From Massilia soli (GTDB lineage: Bacteria; Pseudomonadota; Gammaproteobacteria; Burkholderiales; Burkholderiaceae_D), in assembly GCF_016809835.1 (NCBI RefSeq), contig NZ_JAFBIL020000001.1, forward strand, positions 806,001 through 870,000: a DNA stretch of 64,000 bases. Direction: 5' to 3'. A model generated the notes under the pieces. That model did no database searches. It saw only the letters and a list, made by a program, of their open reading frames with translations, and was not told the DNA's origin. Positions 33,916-43,100 of the stretch are shown here, in pieces. Position 1 is the stretch's first letter, and every line of letters begins with the position of its first letter. Made by a program: the position numbers and the translations under genes.

Positions 33916-34401
33916 ATGATCGATCTCGGACTCTCCAAACTCGCCATTATCGGCGTGGTCGCACTGGTAGTCATCGGCCCCGAAAAGCTGCCCAAAGTAG
34001 CGCGCATGGCCGGGACCCTGTACGGCCGTGCCCAGCGCTACCTGCACGACATCAAATCCGAAGTCAGCCGCGAAATCGAGCTCGACGAACTGCGCAACCT
34101 GCAGAAGGAAGTGGAAGAAACCGCCCACTCCATCAAGGAAAATGTCGAGCACAGCCTGGCCGAGAGCCGCGACGACGTCGAGGCCGCATGGCGCGGCCAC
34201 GAGATGTCGCCCGGCGTTGCCGCTACCATGGAAGACCTCGAGCGCAAGGCGCGCGACTTCCGGCGCAAGAAGCTGGTGCGCAATTCCGCCGTGCCCGGCT
34301 GGTACAAAAAACGCCATGGCGGCAAGACCCACATCATGTCGGGCGCGGCCCGCGTGCGCAAGTTCCGCCCCGGCGTTCAATCCAAATCTTCGTTCTTCTA
34401 A
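33916..34401 (+). CDS. tatB: Twin-arginine translocase subunit TatB
   Basis: 161 residues. Membrane helix at the start (MIDLGLSKLAIIGVVALVVIG), then the TatB motif PEKLPKVARMAGTLYGRAQR and a long charged helical region. The C-terminus is basic. TatB receives the twin-arginine signal peptide together with TatC. Confidence 0.95.
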   Translation: MIDLGLSKLAIIGVVALVVIGPEKLPKVARMAGTLYGRAQRYLHDIKSEVSREIELDELRNLQKEVEETAHSIKENVEHSLAESRDDVEAAWRGHEMSPGVAATMEDLERKARDFRRKKLVRNSAVPGWYKKRHGGKTHIMSGAARVRKFRPGVQSKSSFF

Positions 34402-35157
34402 ATGACTGAAAAATCTGCGGGCGAAGAGACCTTCATCTCCCACCTGATCGAACTGCGCGACCGCCTGGTCAAGGCCTCGATCGGCATTGCCCTGGTGTTC
34501 GGCGTGCTGGCCATGTGGCCCGGCCCGGCCGCGATCTACGACATCATTGCCGCGCCGATGATCGCCGCGTTGCCGGTCGGATCGAAAATGATCGCCACCG
34601 GCGTGATTTCGCCGTTCCTGGTACCGATGAAGGTGACGCTGCTGCTGGCCTTCATGCTGGCATTGCCCTGGGTGTTCTACCAGGTCTGGGCGTTCATCGC
34701 GCCCGGCTTGTATGCCCACGAGAAAAAACTGGTGCTGCCGCTGGTGGTCTCGTCCTCGCTGCTGTTCGTCGGCGGCGTCGCGTTTTGTTATTTCTTTGTG
34801 TTCGGGCGCGTATTCGCGTTCATCTCGGGCTTCTCGCCCGAATCGATCGCGGTCACGCCGGACATTGAAAACTATCTCGATTTCGTGATGTCGATGTGCC
34901 TGGCCTTCGGCGTGACCTTCGAGGTGCCGGTGGTCGTCGTGATCCTGGTGCGCATGGGCATCGTCAGCGTCGCCAAGCTGAAGGAAATCCGGTCGTACGT
35001 GATTGTTGGCGCGTTTGTGATTGCCGCCATCGTCACGCCGCCGGACGTGGTCAGCCAGCTGGCGCTGGCCATCCCGATGTGCCTGCTCTACGAGCTGGGC
35101 CTGCTGCTGGCGCCGATTTTCGTGCGCGCAACGCAGGCCCCGGAAGAGCCGGTCTGA
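34402..35157 (+). CDS. tatC: Twin-arginine translocase subunit TatC
   Basis: 251 residues, six membrane helices. It starts directly after the tatB stop codon. Motifs: EETFISHLIELRDRLVKASI and the conserved FALPWVFYQVW-like region (MLALPWVFYQVWAFIAPGLY). It is the receptor for Tat signal peptides. It is the last gene of the plus-strand block, with its stop codon one base from that of the convergent esterase gene. I see no terminator between them. Confidence 0.97.
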   Translation: MTEKSAGEETFISHLIELRDRLVKASIGIALVFGVLAMWPGPAAIYDIIAAPMIAALPVGSKMIATGVISPFLVPMKVTLLLAFMLALPWVFYQVWAFIAPGLYAHEKKLVLPLVVSSSLLFVGGVAFCYFFVFGRVFAFISGFSPESIAVTPDIENYLDFVMSMCLAFGVTFEVPVVVVILVRMGIVSVAKLKEIRSYVIVGAFVIAAIVTPPDVVSQLALAIPMCLLYELGLLLAPIFVRATQAPEEPV

Positions 35158-35158
35158 C

Positions 35159-36901
35159 TTACGGACAATTGCCGATCACGTAATACCCGGCCGAGGTCTG
35201 CGCCAGCGTGTTCGTGTAGAAAGTGTTGTTCAATCCCATATTCTGGTTAGAACCGGTCGCCAGCGCGTAGCCGCCGCTGTTGTACGCCCGTCCCGCCTGC
35301 ACGTGGGCGTAGTTGCTGGAGTTGGTCGTGGTGCAGGTGAACGAGGAATTGGTCGTGCCCTGCACCGCGCCCGACAGCCCGCTTTCCGACGTGCCCGCCA
35401 AGGTCGACGCCTGGTAGCTGTAGGTGGTGCTGGCGGCCAGGCCGGTGTCGGTGAAAGCGGTGCCCGCCACCGGCGAGGCGTTGACCTTCACGCCATTGCG
35501 GTACACGTTGTAGCCGGTGGCGCCGGAGGCGGCGCTCCACGACAGCGCGATCGAACTGGCGGTCTTGGTGCCGATCGCCAGCCCGGACGGCGGCAGCACC
35601 GCCGGCGGCGAGCCGACCAGGAAGCCCGGAATGTTGCACACCGCCGAGGTCAAGCCCTTGACGCTGTCGGTCGCCGTCACGGTGCCGCTGTAGTTGCCGT
35701 CGGCGCGCGAAGCATACTGCTTGCTGAAGCTGGCGCTGCTGCCTGCGGCCGCATCATTGACCGGCGTCGGCCCGTTCAGCACCACCTTGTAGCTGGTGAC
35801 CGAACCGCCGACGCTGCTGCCGGCGCCCATCACCGTCACCGTGCTGCCCGACACCGTCGCGCTGCACGACGCCATCACCGGCGCTGGCACCTGCGCCACC
35901 CGCAGGTTGTTGGTGGACCAGAAGTTCATCAGGAACATCGGGTAGTTGACCTTGGTGGCATCGACGTAACTGGCGTTCTGCCCGCCCGTGCCGGCCGGCC
36001 AGGCGTGCGCCATGCCGGTCACGGTGATTTGCGACGTGCGTACCTTGCCATTGCTGTCCTTGTACTGGATATCGCTGCCGCCGGTGGCCACCGGGACCGC
36101 CGCGCTCTGGGTGAAGCTGCCGCCATAGCTCAGGCGCATGGCAGCGGCGTCCATCGGACCGTACGCCTGCGCCACCGTATAGTCGGTGGTGCCCCAGATC
36201 ACGCTGGCAATCTGCGTGCTGAAGCTGGGCGCATAGCTGCCGGCCCACTGGGTGCACTTGTTTGAGGCCGTGGTGGCGGTGAAGCCAGCCGGGACGTAAC
36301 CGATCTGGGCGGTCGTGGTGCCGGGCGGCGGACCGGCGTTGATGCCGGTGCCGGCAAAGATGTCCGGTGCAATACAGCCAAGCGCCATCGTCTGGCCGCC
36401 GCCCGACGACAGGCCGGTGATGTAGACCTGTTTCGGGTCGATCGCATACTGGGTGTTGTTGACGAAGCGGTTGACCAGGTCGAGCAGGATGCCGTCATGG
36501 CCGGTGCTGCGGTTGCGCGTGGTGCGCGCGTAATCCCAGCAATGCGAGCCGTACACGTTGCCGGTGGCGTTAGGCGCGACCACCACCGCGCCGTACTGGT
36601 CGGCCGCGGCTTTCCAGTTGAAGCCGCCATCGGTGGCGCTGTTGATCACGTCGCCCGCCGCCGTCTGGGCGCAGCCGTGCAGCACGATGACCAGCGCGCG
36701 CTTGCCCGCCAGTGCGGGCTGGGTCGCCGGCCAGTAGTAGTAGCCGGTCAGGGCGCCGCCATTGACGGTGTCGTTCGCCCATGTCTGGTTCGCGCTCCAG
36801 GTGCCGGGGCCGGCCTGGACCTGGGCCTGGGCGGCGCCAGGCGCCAACAGCGCAAGTGTCGCGCCCCATGCTGCCAGTGTCGGTGTCATTCTGAATGCCA
36901 T
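35159..36901 (-). CDS. Extracellular PHB-depolymerase-family esterase with FnIII and C-terminal binding domain
   Basis: 580 residues from ATG 36901 (GGAG nine bases upstream). A start 43 codons further up would put extra sequence before the signal peptide. Signal peptide 1-26 (LLAPGAAQA|Q). The esterase_phb domain has the oxyanion segment VIVLHGCAQTA, the lipase box GLSSG (S165) and a His in MAHAWPAG. A fibronectin type III domain (LPPSGLAIGTKTASSIALSW ... SYQASTLAG) links it to a C-terminal substrate-binding region (SSNYAHVQAGRAYNSGGYAL, ending AGYYVIGNCP). It is probably secreted and cleaves a polyester such as poly-3-hydroxybutyrate. Acetyl-xylan or feruloyl esterase activity is a less likely alternative. 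Confidence 0.85.
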   Translation of the reverse strand: MAFRMTPTLAAWGATLALLAPGAAQAQVQAGPGTWSANQTWANDTVNGGALTGYYYWPATQPALAGKRALVIVLHGCAQTAAGDVINSATDGGFNWKAAADQYGAVVVAPNATGNVYGSHCWDYARTTRNRSTGHDGILLDLVNRFVNNTQYAIDPKQVYITGLSSGGGQTMALGCIAPDIFAGTGINAGPPPGTTTAQIGYVPAGFTATTASNKCTQWAGSYAPSFSTQIASVIWGTTDYTVAQAYGPMDAAAMRLSYGGSFTQSAAVPVATGGSDIQYKDSNGKVRTSQITVTGMAHAWPAGTGGQNASYVDATKVNYPMFLMNFWSTNNLRVAQVPAPVMASCSATVSGSTVTVMGAGSSVGGSVTSYKVVLNGPTPVNDAAAGSSASFSKQYASRADGNYSGTVTATDSVKGLTSAVCNIPGFLVGSPPAVLPPSGLAIGTKTASSIALSWSAASGATGYNVYRNGVKVNASPVAGTAFTDTGLAASTTYSYQASTLAGTSESGLSGAVQGTTNSSFTCTTTNSSNYAHVQAGRAYNSGGYALATGSNQNMGLNNTFYTNTLAQTSAGYYVIGNCP

Positions 36902-37172
36902 GTCCTGTCTCCGTTCTTGTATATATAAAGTGTGGTGCGGCGTCCACGAGGAGGACAGGCGAAGCGATGCCGCCGCATCCGGAACGTGGTTGTGTGGAAT
37001 GGTGAAGATGATGACCGCGCGGGGAGGCATTGGCGGCCGGGCAATATACGCAGAAAATCACAGCCCGGAGCAAGTGTACTGCGATTGTTTGGAAGAAAAA
37101 CGGATGTTCGCGGTTCGTTCTGGCACGCCGCGTGTGCGTAAATGCACACGCGGGTGAAACCGCTGGCCTGCC

Positions 37173-37973
37173 TTAATTGGTTTTGAGAACGCCGCCGGTG
37201 CCCAGGCCGCCCTCGACGGACTGCGCCTTGTAGGTGCGCACCGCCTTGACCATCTGGTTGTACGAGTCCATGAAAGCGGCCGTCAGCACCTTGCCTTGCG
37301 GGGTCTTCGAGAAGCCGCCGCCGCCCGCGCCGGCGCCATTGAACAGCGCGCCGACCACGCCGAAGTCCCAGTTGCTGGCGCTGCCTTCCGCCGCCGCCAG
37401 CTGGATGCCGGAGCGGTTGTCGGTCAACAGCAACATGGCCGACGCTTCGTTCGAGGTCATCGACCCGCCGATCAGCGAGGCCACCGCGCCGATCCGCCCG
37501 CCCACCAGGCCGCCCAGCCCGCGCGTGCCCTTCGCAGCGAACGACACCGACGGCGTGGCGGTGTAGTCGGCCGCCACCATCATGCCCTTGCCCAGGTTGC
37601 TGCTCTTGCGCAGCTCGCCCGACTGCATCAGTTCGCGCTCGCCCTGCATATTGTTGAAGGCGCGGCCGCGTTCGACGATCACAAAGCAGTTGGACTGCTG
37701 GATGATCAGGCGCAGCAGCGGCACCGTGCTCTGGATGCGGTATTCGGCGGTGAGCTGGTGCAGCCATGGCTGGTTGGCCTCCTCCACGATGGCCAGCGTG
37801 CCGAGCGTTTTGTCGCAGCGCTCGAGCTGGCTGTTGGCGTTCTGCGCTGTGGCGCCGCCGGCCGAGCCGGTGGCCACGGTCTTGGCGGACGGATCGCCCA
37901 GGCTGGGCTGCATGTTGGCGCATGCGCTCAGCAGCAGCGGCAGGAGGATGACAATGGCGCTTGCGTTCTTCAT
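37173..37973 (-). CDS. CsgG/HfaB-like outer-membrane lipoprotein
   Basis: 266 residues from ATG 37973, preceded by AGGAA. Lipobox LLSAC (C18). The mature part resembles CsgG-type secretion or attachment lipoproteins: VPLLRLIIQQSNCFVIVERG, then AFNNMQGERELMQSGELRK, MMVAADYTATPSV and a Gly-rich segment. No curli genes (csgA, csgB, csgE, csgF) are beside it. Either it serves another adhesin system or it is a stand-alone homologue. Confidence 0.7.
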   Translation of the reverse strand: MKNASAIVILLPLLLSACANMQPSLGDPSAKTVATGSAGGATAQNANSQLERCDKTLGTLAIVEEANQPWLHQLTAEYRIQSTVPLLRLIIQQSNCFVIVERGRAFNNMQGERELMQSGELRKSSNLGKGMMVAADYTATPSVSFAAKGTRGLGGLVGGRIGAVASLIGGSMTSNEASAMLLLTDNRSGIQLAAAEGSASNWDFGVVGALFNGAGAGGGGFSKTPQGKVLTAAFMDSYNQMVKAVRTYKAQSVEGGLGTGGVLKTN

Positions 37974-38125
37974 CGGCTGGTTCCTGTGGTCAAGTTGATC
38001 GGACTTCGGTGTGCCAGCTATCGTAGCGCTGTGCCCGGCGAGCAACTTGTCTGGGGTCAAGCGAGGGTGAAGATAAAAAACGCCTCAGTGTGGGATCCAG
38101 CGTCATCCCCGCGCACGACGCGTGT

Positions 38126-38150
38126 AAAAAAAGGCGCCGCAGCGCCTTTT
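38126..38150 (-). terminator. Terminator of the DUF885 gene
   Basis: AAAAGGCGC, loop CGCA (plus strand), GCGCCTTTT. On the minus strand the stem is followed by a T tract of seven or more. It lies 20 bp downstream of the DUF885 stop codon. Confidence 0.8.
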
Positions 38151-38170
38151 CTTATCTTCTTCCCGTCGCT

Positions 38171-40036
38171 TTATCGCATCAGCTCGCGGATCACCCGCAC
38201 CGGCGCGCTGCCGTAACTGAGGAACTGCTGGTGGAAGTCCTTCAGGTCGAAGCGCGCGCCGAGCGCCTGCTTGCGCTCCTCGCGCAGCTCCATGATGTCG
38301 CTGTAGCCGCTGAAATAGCTGGTCAGCTGCACCGAACTGACCTTGGCGCGGTGCCACTTTTCGGTCGCTTCGCTGCGGGTCTGGAAGGCCTGGCGTTCCA
38401 GCATGTCCACCGCCTGCGCTTCGTTCGCGCCCAGCACGTGCACGCTGTAGTCGAGGATCGTGTTGGTGACCACGCGCAGGTTCCACTTCGACCACATCAG
38501 CCACATCTCCGGCGTGTTGTCGCCGTAGCCCGATTCGAGCATCATGCGCTCGCCGTAGACGGCCCAGCCCTCGATCATCGCGCCATTACCGAACAGCGAC
38601 TTGACCAGCGACGGCGACTTGTTCGCGTACACCAGCTGCGCGTAGTGGCCCGGGATCGCTTCGTGGATATTCAGGATCTGCAGCATCCAGTGGTTATATT
38701 CGCGCAGGTTGCTTTCTGCCTGCTCCGCACTCAGGCCATCGAGCGGTGTGACATTGTAGAAGGTGCGGTCCTGCGGACGGTACGGGCCGGGCGCCTCGAT
38801 GCTGGCGCCGGCCACGCCGCGCTGGTACATCGGCGTCTCGCGCACTTCCAGCGGCTTGTCGGGATCTAGCGTCAGCAGGTTTTTGCTGGTGACCCATTCC
38901 TGCAGCACCGGGATCTGGCGGCGGATCTCGGCGAAGAACTGGTCGCGCGGCACGTGGTTGGCCGACAGGCGGTCGATCACCATGCCGATTTTCCTGATGC
39001 GGTCGGCCGGCTTCGGCGTCGCGCCCATGACCTTCGGCCACAGCTCGTCGGACAGCGCGTTCATGCGGGCGTGCAGTTCGTCGCGGGCGGCCAATGCCTT
39101 GCGGTAGGTCTGTTCGGCCGAATTGCCGGACTGGATATCGTACTTGAACTTCTGTTCGTACAGCGCTTTGCCGATGCGGAATGGGCGCGCGTTGCCTGCT
39201 GTCTGCTGCTGCCGGTCGAGCGCGATCAGGAAGTCGACGTAGCCGAGCAGCGCGGTGCCGGCATTGGCGATGCGCGAGGCAAACAGGTTCTTTTCCGCGG
39301 TCGTCAGGATCGATTCCTGCGCGGCCTTGCCAAGTTCGGCCAGCACCGCCAGAGTGCCGGGCGCCTGGGTCAGCGCCAGCTGCAGGTGTTCATGCGTCGG
39401 GTTCTTGATGCTCGATTGCGCGGCGGCGAAGTAGGCCGGTACGTGGGTGATCCGCTTGAGCAGGGTGCGCAGGCGCTGCGGCTTGGAGGCGTACGGGGTA
39501 TTCAGGACCACATCGATGGGCTGCGCGATGTTGTACAGCGAGGGATTCCACTCGTATTCCTTGAACGTGGTCAGGTACCAGCGGTCGCTTTCGAGCTTGT
39601 TGACCAGGAGGGCGAGGTCGGTGCGCTGCTTGTCCGACAGCTTGTTCGGATCGAGCCTGCCGAATTTTTCCAGCCACTCGCTGGTGAACGCCAGGTACTG
39701 CGTGCGCATCGCCGCGCTCGGGATGGTCAGGTTGGCGGCGCCTTCATATTTGCCGACGGTGATCGCGGACTCGGGATCGATCTTCCACAGCGCGACCAAA
39801 AACTGCATGCTGCGGGTATTGAAGGTGCGGTCCTGCGCCTTGTCGGTGGATGCCGGCTGCGCCGCCGCGGCTGCCACTGCCTTCTTCTTCGCCACTGGCG
39901 CCTTGGCCTTGGCGGTCTTTCCCTTGATCGTCTTGGTGGCCTTGGCCTTGCCCTGCTTTTTTGGCTTGGCCGCGCCGGCAGGCGCAAGGGCGAAGGAAGT
40001 TAGCAGGATAGCCAGGGCTATTTTGGTTTTAATCAT
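38171..40036 (-). CDS. Secreted DUF885 metallopeptidase-like protein
   Basis: 621 residues. Signal peptide 1-22 (MIKTKIALAILLTSFALAPA GA), then a Lys/Ala-rich linker to about residue 60. The DUF885 domain includes the zinc-binding HEAIPGHYAQLVY (HExxxGH) and EGWAVYGERMMLE, which carries the third ligand region. Proteins of this family are predicted carboxypeptidases or dipeptidases. The substrate is unknown. The Lys/Ala-rich linker is odd for a periplasmic protein and could bind nucleic acid or the cell surface. Confidence 0.85.
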   Translation of the reverse strand: MIKTKIALAILLTSFALAPAGAAKPKKQGKAKATKTIKGKTAKAKAPVAKKKAVAAAAAQPASTDKAQDRTFNTRSMQFLVALWKIDPESAITVGKYEGAANLTIPSAAMRTQYLAFTSEWLEKFGRLDPNKLSDKQRTDLALLVNKLESDRWYLTTFKEYEWNPSLYNIAQPIDVVLNTPYASKPQRLRTLLKRITHVPAYFAAAQSSIKNPTHEHLQLALTQAPGTLAVLAELGKAAQESILTTAEKNLFASRIANAGTALLGYVDFLIALDRQQQTAGNARPFRIGKALYEQKFKYDIQSGNSAEQTYRKALAARDELHARMNALSDELWPKVMGATPKPADRIRKIGMVIDRLSANHVPRDQFFAEIRRQIPVLQEWVTSKNLLTLDPDKPLEVRETPMYQRGVAGASIEAPGPYRPQDRTFYNVTPLDGLSAEQAESNLREYNHWMLQILNIHEAIPGHYAQLVYANKSPSLVKSLFGNGAMIEGWAVYGERMMLESGYGDNTPEMWLMWSKWNLRVVTNTILDYSVHVLGANEAQAVDMLERQAFQTRSEATEKWHRAKVSSVQLTSYFSGYSDIMELREERKQALGARFDLKDFHQQFLSYGSAPVRVIRELMR

Positions 40037-40150
40037 GTGTATGGCCTCGTAAATACTTGGGCGTGAAGCGTGATGATGCGCACGCGCGACGGGCCGTCAG
40101 ATTAGCATTAATCGCTAAAGCGGAGCCCGTTTTGTAACATCGCCCGGACG

Positions 40151-43100
40151 TCAATGTCCCAGTCCTTCCTGCAGCATGCGCATCATGTCCGCCGGGGACA
40201 TGCGCGCCGCCGCGTCGCTGCCGTCGAGCAGGCTGTCGGCCAGGTCGCGCTTGTGCTTGTGCAGGTCGACGATGCCTTCCTCGATGGTGTTTTTCGCCAC
40301 CAGCCGGTAGATCGTCACGGGCCGCTGCTGGCCCATGCGGTGGGCGCGGTCCGAAGCCTGGTCTTCGACCGCCGGATTCCACCACGGGTCCATATGGATC
40401 ACGTAGTCGGCCGCCGTCAGGTTGATGCCTACCCCGCCCGCCTTCAGGCTGATCAGGAAAACATCGCCCTGGCCGGCCTGGAAGGCATCCACGCGCTCCT
40501 TGCGGGCCTGCATCGGGGTCGCGCCGTCGAGGTACTGGTAGCCGATGCCGCGCGCATCGAGGTGCTTGCGGATCAGGGTCAGGTGATCGACGAACTGGCT
40601 GAACACCAGCACCTTGTGGCGGTTTTCCAGCAGGTCGTCGAGCAGGCCGCCGAACACGGTCAGCTTGCTGCTCTGGAGGCCCAGCTCGGGCGCCACCAGC
40701 TGCGGATTGCAGCAGGCGCGGCGCAGCTTCATCATCTCGGCCAGGATCTGGATCGATTTCTGGTTCTCCGGGCCTTCCATCGATGCCAGCTTGGCCAGCG
40801 CGTCGCGCCGCAGCGATTCGTACAGCGCCGCTTCGTCTTCGGTCAGTTCGACCGGCAGCACGATCTCGGTGCGCGGCGGCAGTTCGGACAGCACCTGCGC
40901 CTTGGTGCGGCGCAGGATGAACGGCTGGATCAGGCGCTTGAGGCGGGCGCGCGCGCCGGCGGCCGCGCGCTTGTCCTGGGCCCGTTCGATCGGACCGGCG
41001 AACTTCAGGTTGAACTGGTCGCTGGTGCCGAGCAAGCCCGGATTAATAAAGCGGAACAGGTTCCACAGCTCGCCCAGGTGGTTCTCCAGCGGCGTGCCGG
41101 TGGCCACCATGCGGAATTCGCCTTGCAGCGCCATGACCGCGTGCGAGCGCTTGGTGGCCGTATTCTTGATCGCCTGGGCTTCATCGAGCACGATGGTGTT
41201 CCATTTGACCTTGGCGAAGCGGTCCGCCTCGAGCTGCAGCAGGCCATAGCTGACGATCACCAGGTCGAATGGCGCGACGTCGTCCAGCATCGCGCCGCGG
41301 TCGCCGGCGCCAAACAGCTTGACGTTCAGGGTCGGCGCGAAACGCGCCGCCTCGCTCATCCAGTTCATGCACACCGAGGTCGGCGCCACCACCAGGGTTG
41401 GCCCGCCTGGCGCCCGCAGCAAGATCAGCGCGAGCGCCTGCAGGGTTTTGCCAAGGCCCATATCGTCGGCCAGGCAGGCGCCGACGCCCCAGTGGGCCAG
41501 CCGTGCCAGCCACTCGAAGCCTTCGACCTGGTAGTCGCGCAGGTCGGCTTGCAGCGTCGACGGCAGCGTCGGCGTGTAGACGGCGCTGGCGTCGATGCGT
41601 GCCAGGTGTTCCTTCCACAGCTTGTCGGCCTTGACGCCGCCGGCATCGGCCGCCAGTTCCTGCAGCGCGAAGCTGGCCAGCGGGTGCACGCGCACGTCGT
41701 CGCCGTGCTGCTCGCCGAACGAGGCCAGCTCCATCAGGCGGCGGTGCAGTTCCGAGCTGAGCGCCACGAACTGGTTGTCGGCCAGTTCGACGAAACGTCC
41801 CTTGCTGGACTTGAGCATCTCCAGCAGGGTGCGCAGGTCGAGCACCTTGTCCTCATCGACCTGCACTTCGCCGTCGGCGGCAAACCAGTCCTTGTCGCGC
41901 TTGATCGAGATGCGCACCGATTTCGAATCGACCTTGCGCGTCACCCTGAACGACTGGCCCTCCGGCCAGGCGATGGTCACCTGCGCGGGGTCCAGTTCCT
42001 GCAATTGGGCGAGCAGTTCCAGGCACGCCACCGGCTGCCCAAGCAGCCATTCGCCGTGATCCGATTCCGCCTCTTCCAGCGCGGTGCAGGCGCCGATCAG
42101 CTGGCGCTCCGCCTCGCGCTCGGCGTTCAGGTCGCGCCTGGCTTCGGTGCGCACGCCATCGACGTCGGCGATCACGCCTTCAGCGCCGCTGCCCGGCGCG
42201 TAATAGGCGCCTGTGTCGGGCAGGGGGCGCACCAGCACCTGCATCTTCAGGCCATGCTGGTAGGGCAGCAGGTGCACGTGCATGCGGCCGTCGGCCGCCA
42301 CCTGGGCGATGTCGGCGGCGCTGCTGCCGATGTCGGACTGCACGGTGACGATCGAGGAAATGGCGCTGATCGCCTTGAGTACCTGCTTTTCCGCGTGCAG
42401 CGGCACTTCCAGGCCCTGCCCGATGATGGCGCCGACGCTGCGGTGCTCGGGCCTGACCCGCACAACCCGCAGCCGCGTCGGCGTTTCGCGCGTGACGCAT
42501 ACATCGTCTTCGCCTGCGCCGATAGGCGGCTGCATGGTGATCGTGACGGTGTCGCGGTTGGCGCGCACCAGCAGTTCCGGTTCGCCCGGCAGGACCTCGA
42601 CCCGGGTGCCGGGCGCGCTTTTCCAGAACAGCAGCGGATGGCCAACCAGTTCCAGCACGGCTTTGTGGGCGTCGAGCAGGTATTGATTGCCGCCGTAGAA
42701 GCGGTGCGTCTCGATCAGGGCGATCGCGGCCAGGTCGTGCGCGCTGACGAATTCGAGTTGCTTCGCCTCGCTGTGGAGCCGCTTGAGGCTGACCGGGCGG
42801 CCCTTGCTCCAGCCGCCGCGCGCGTCGCGGCGCTGCTCCAGCGGCTCGACGTCGCGCACGCCGTAGTTGGCGTCGTAGTCGATCAGCCAGGCCAGCCGTC
42901 CTTCCTTGACCACCTCGGTGGTGGTTGCCGGCTGCAGGTTGATCAGCGCGTTCAGCTGGCGCTGCCATGCTTCCTCGCGCTCGAACCATGCCGTCATGTC
43001 GGGCAGGCGATGGCGCTGGCGCAGCGCGATGGCGCGCTGTTCATGGACGATGCTGCCCAGCTGCCCGAGCAGCGCGGCCAGTTGCGCCGAAATCAGGTCG

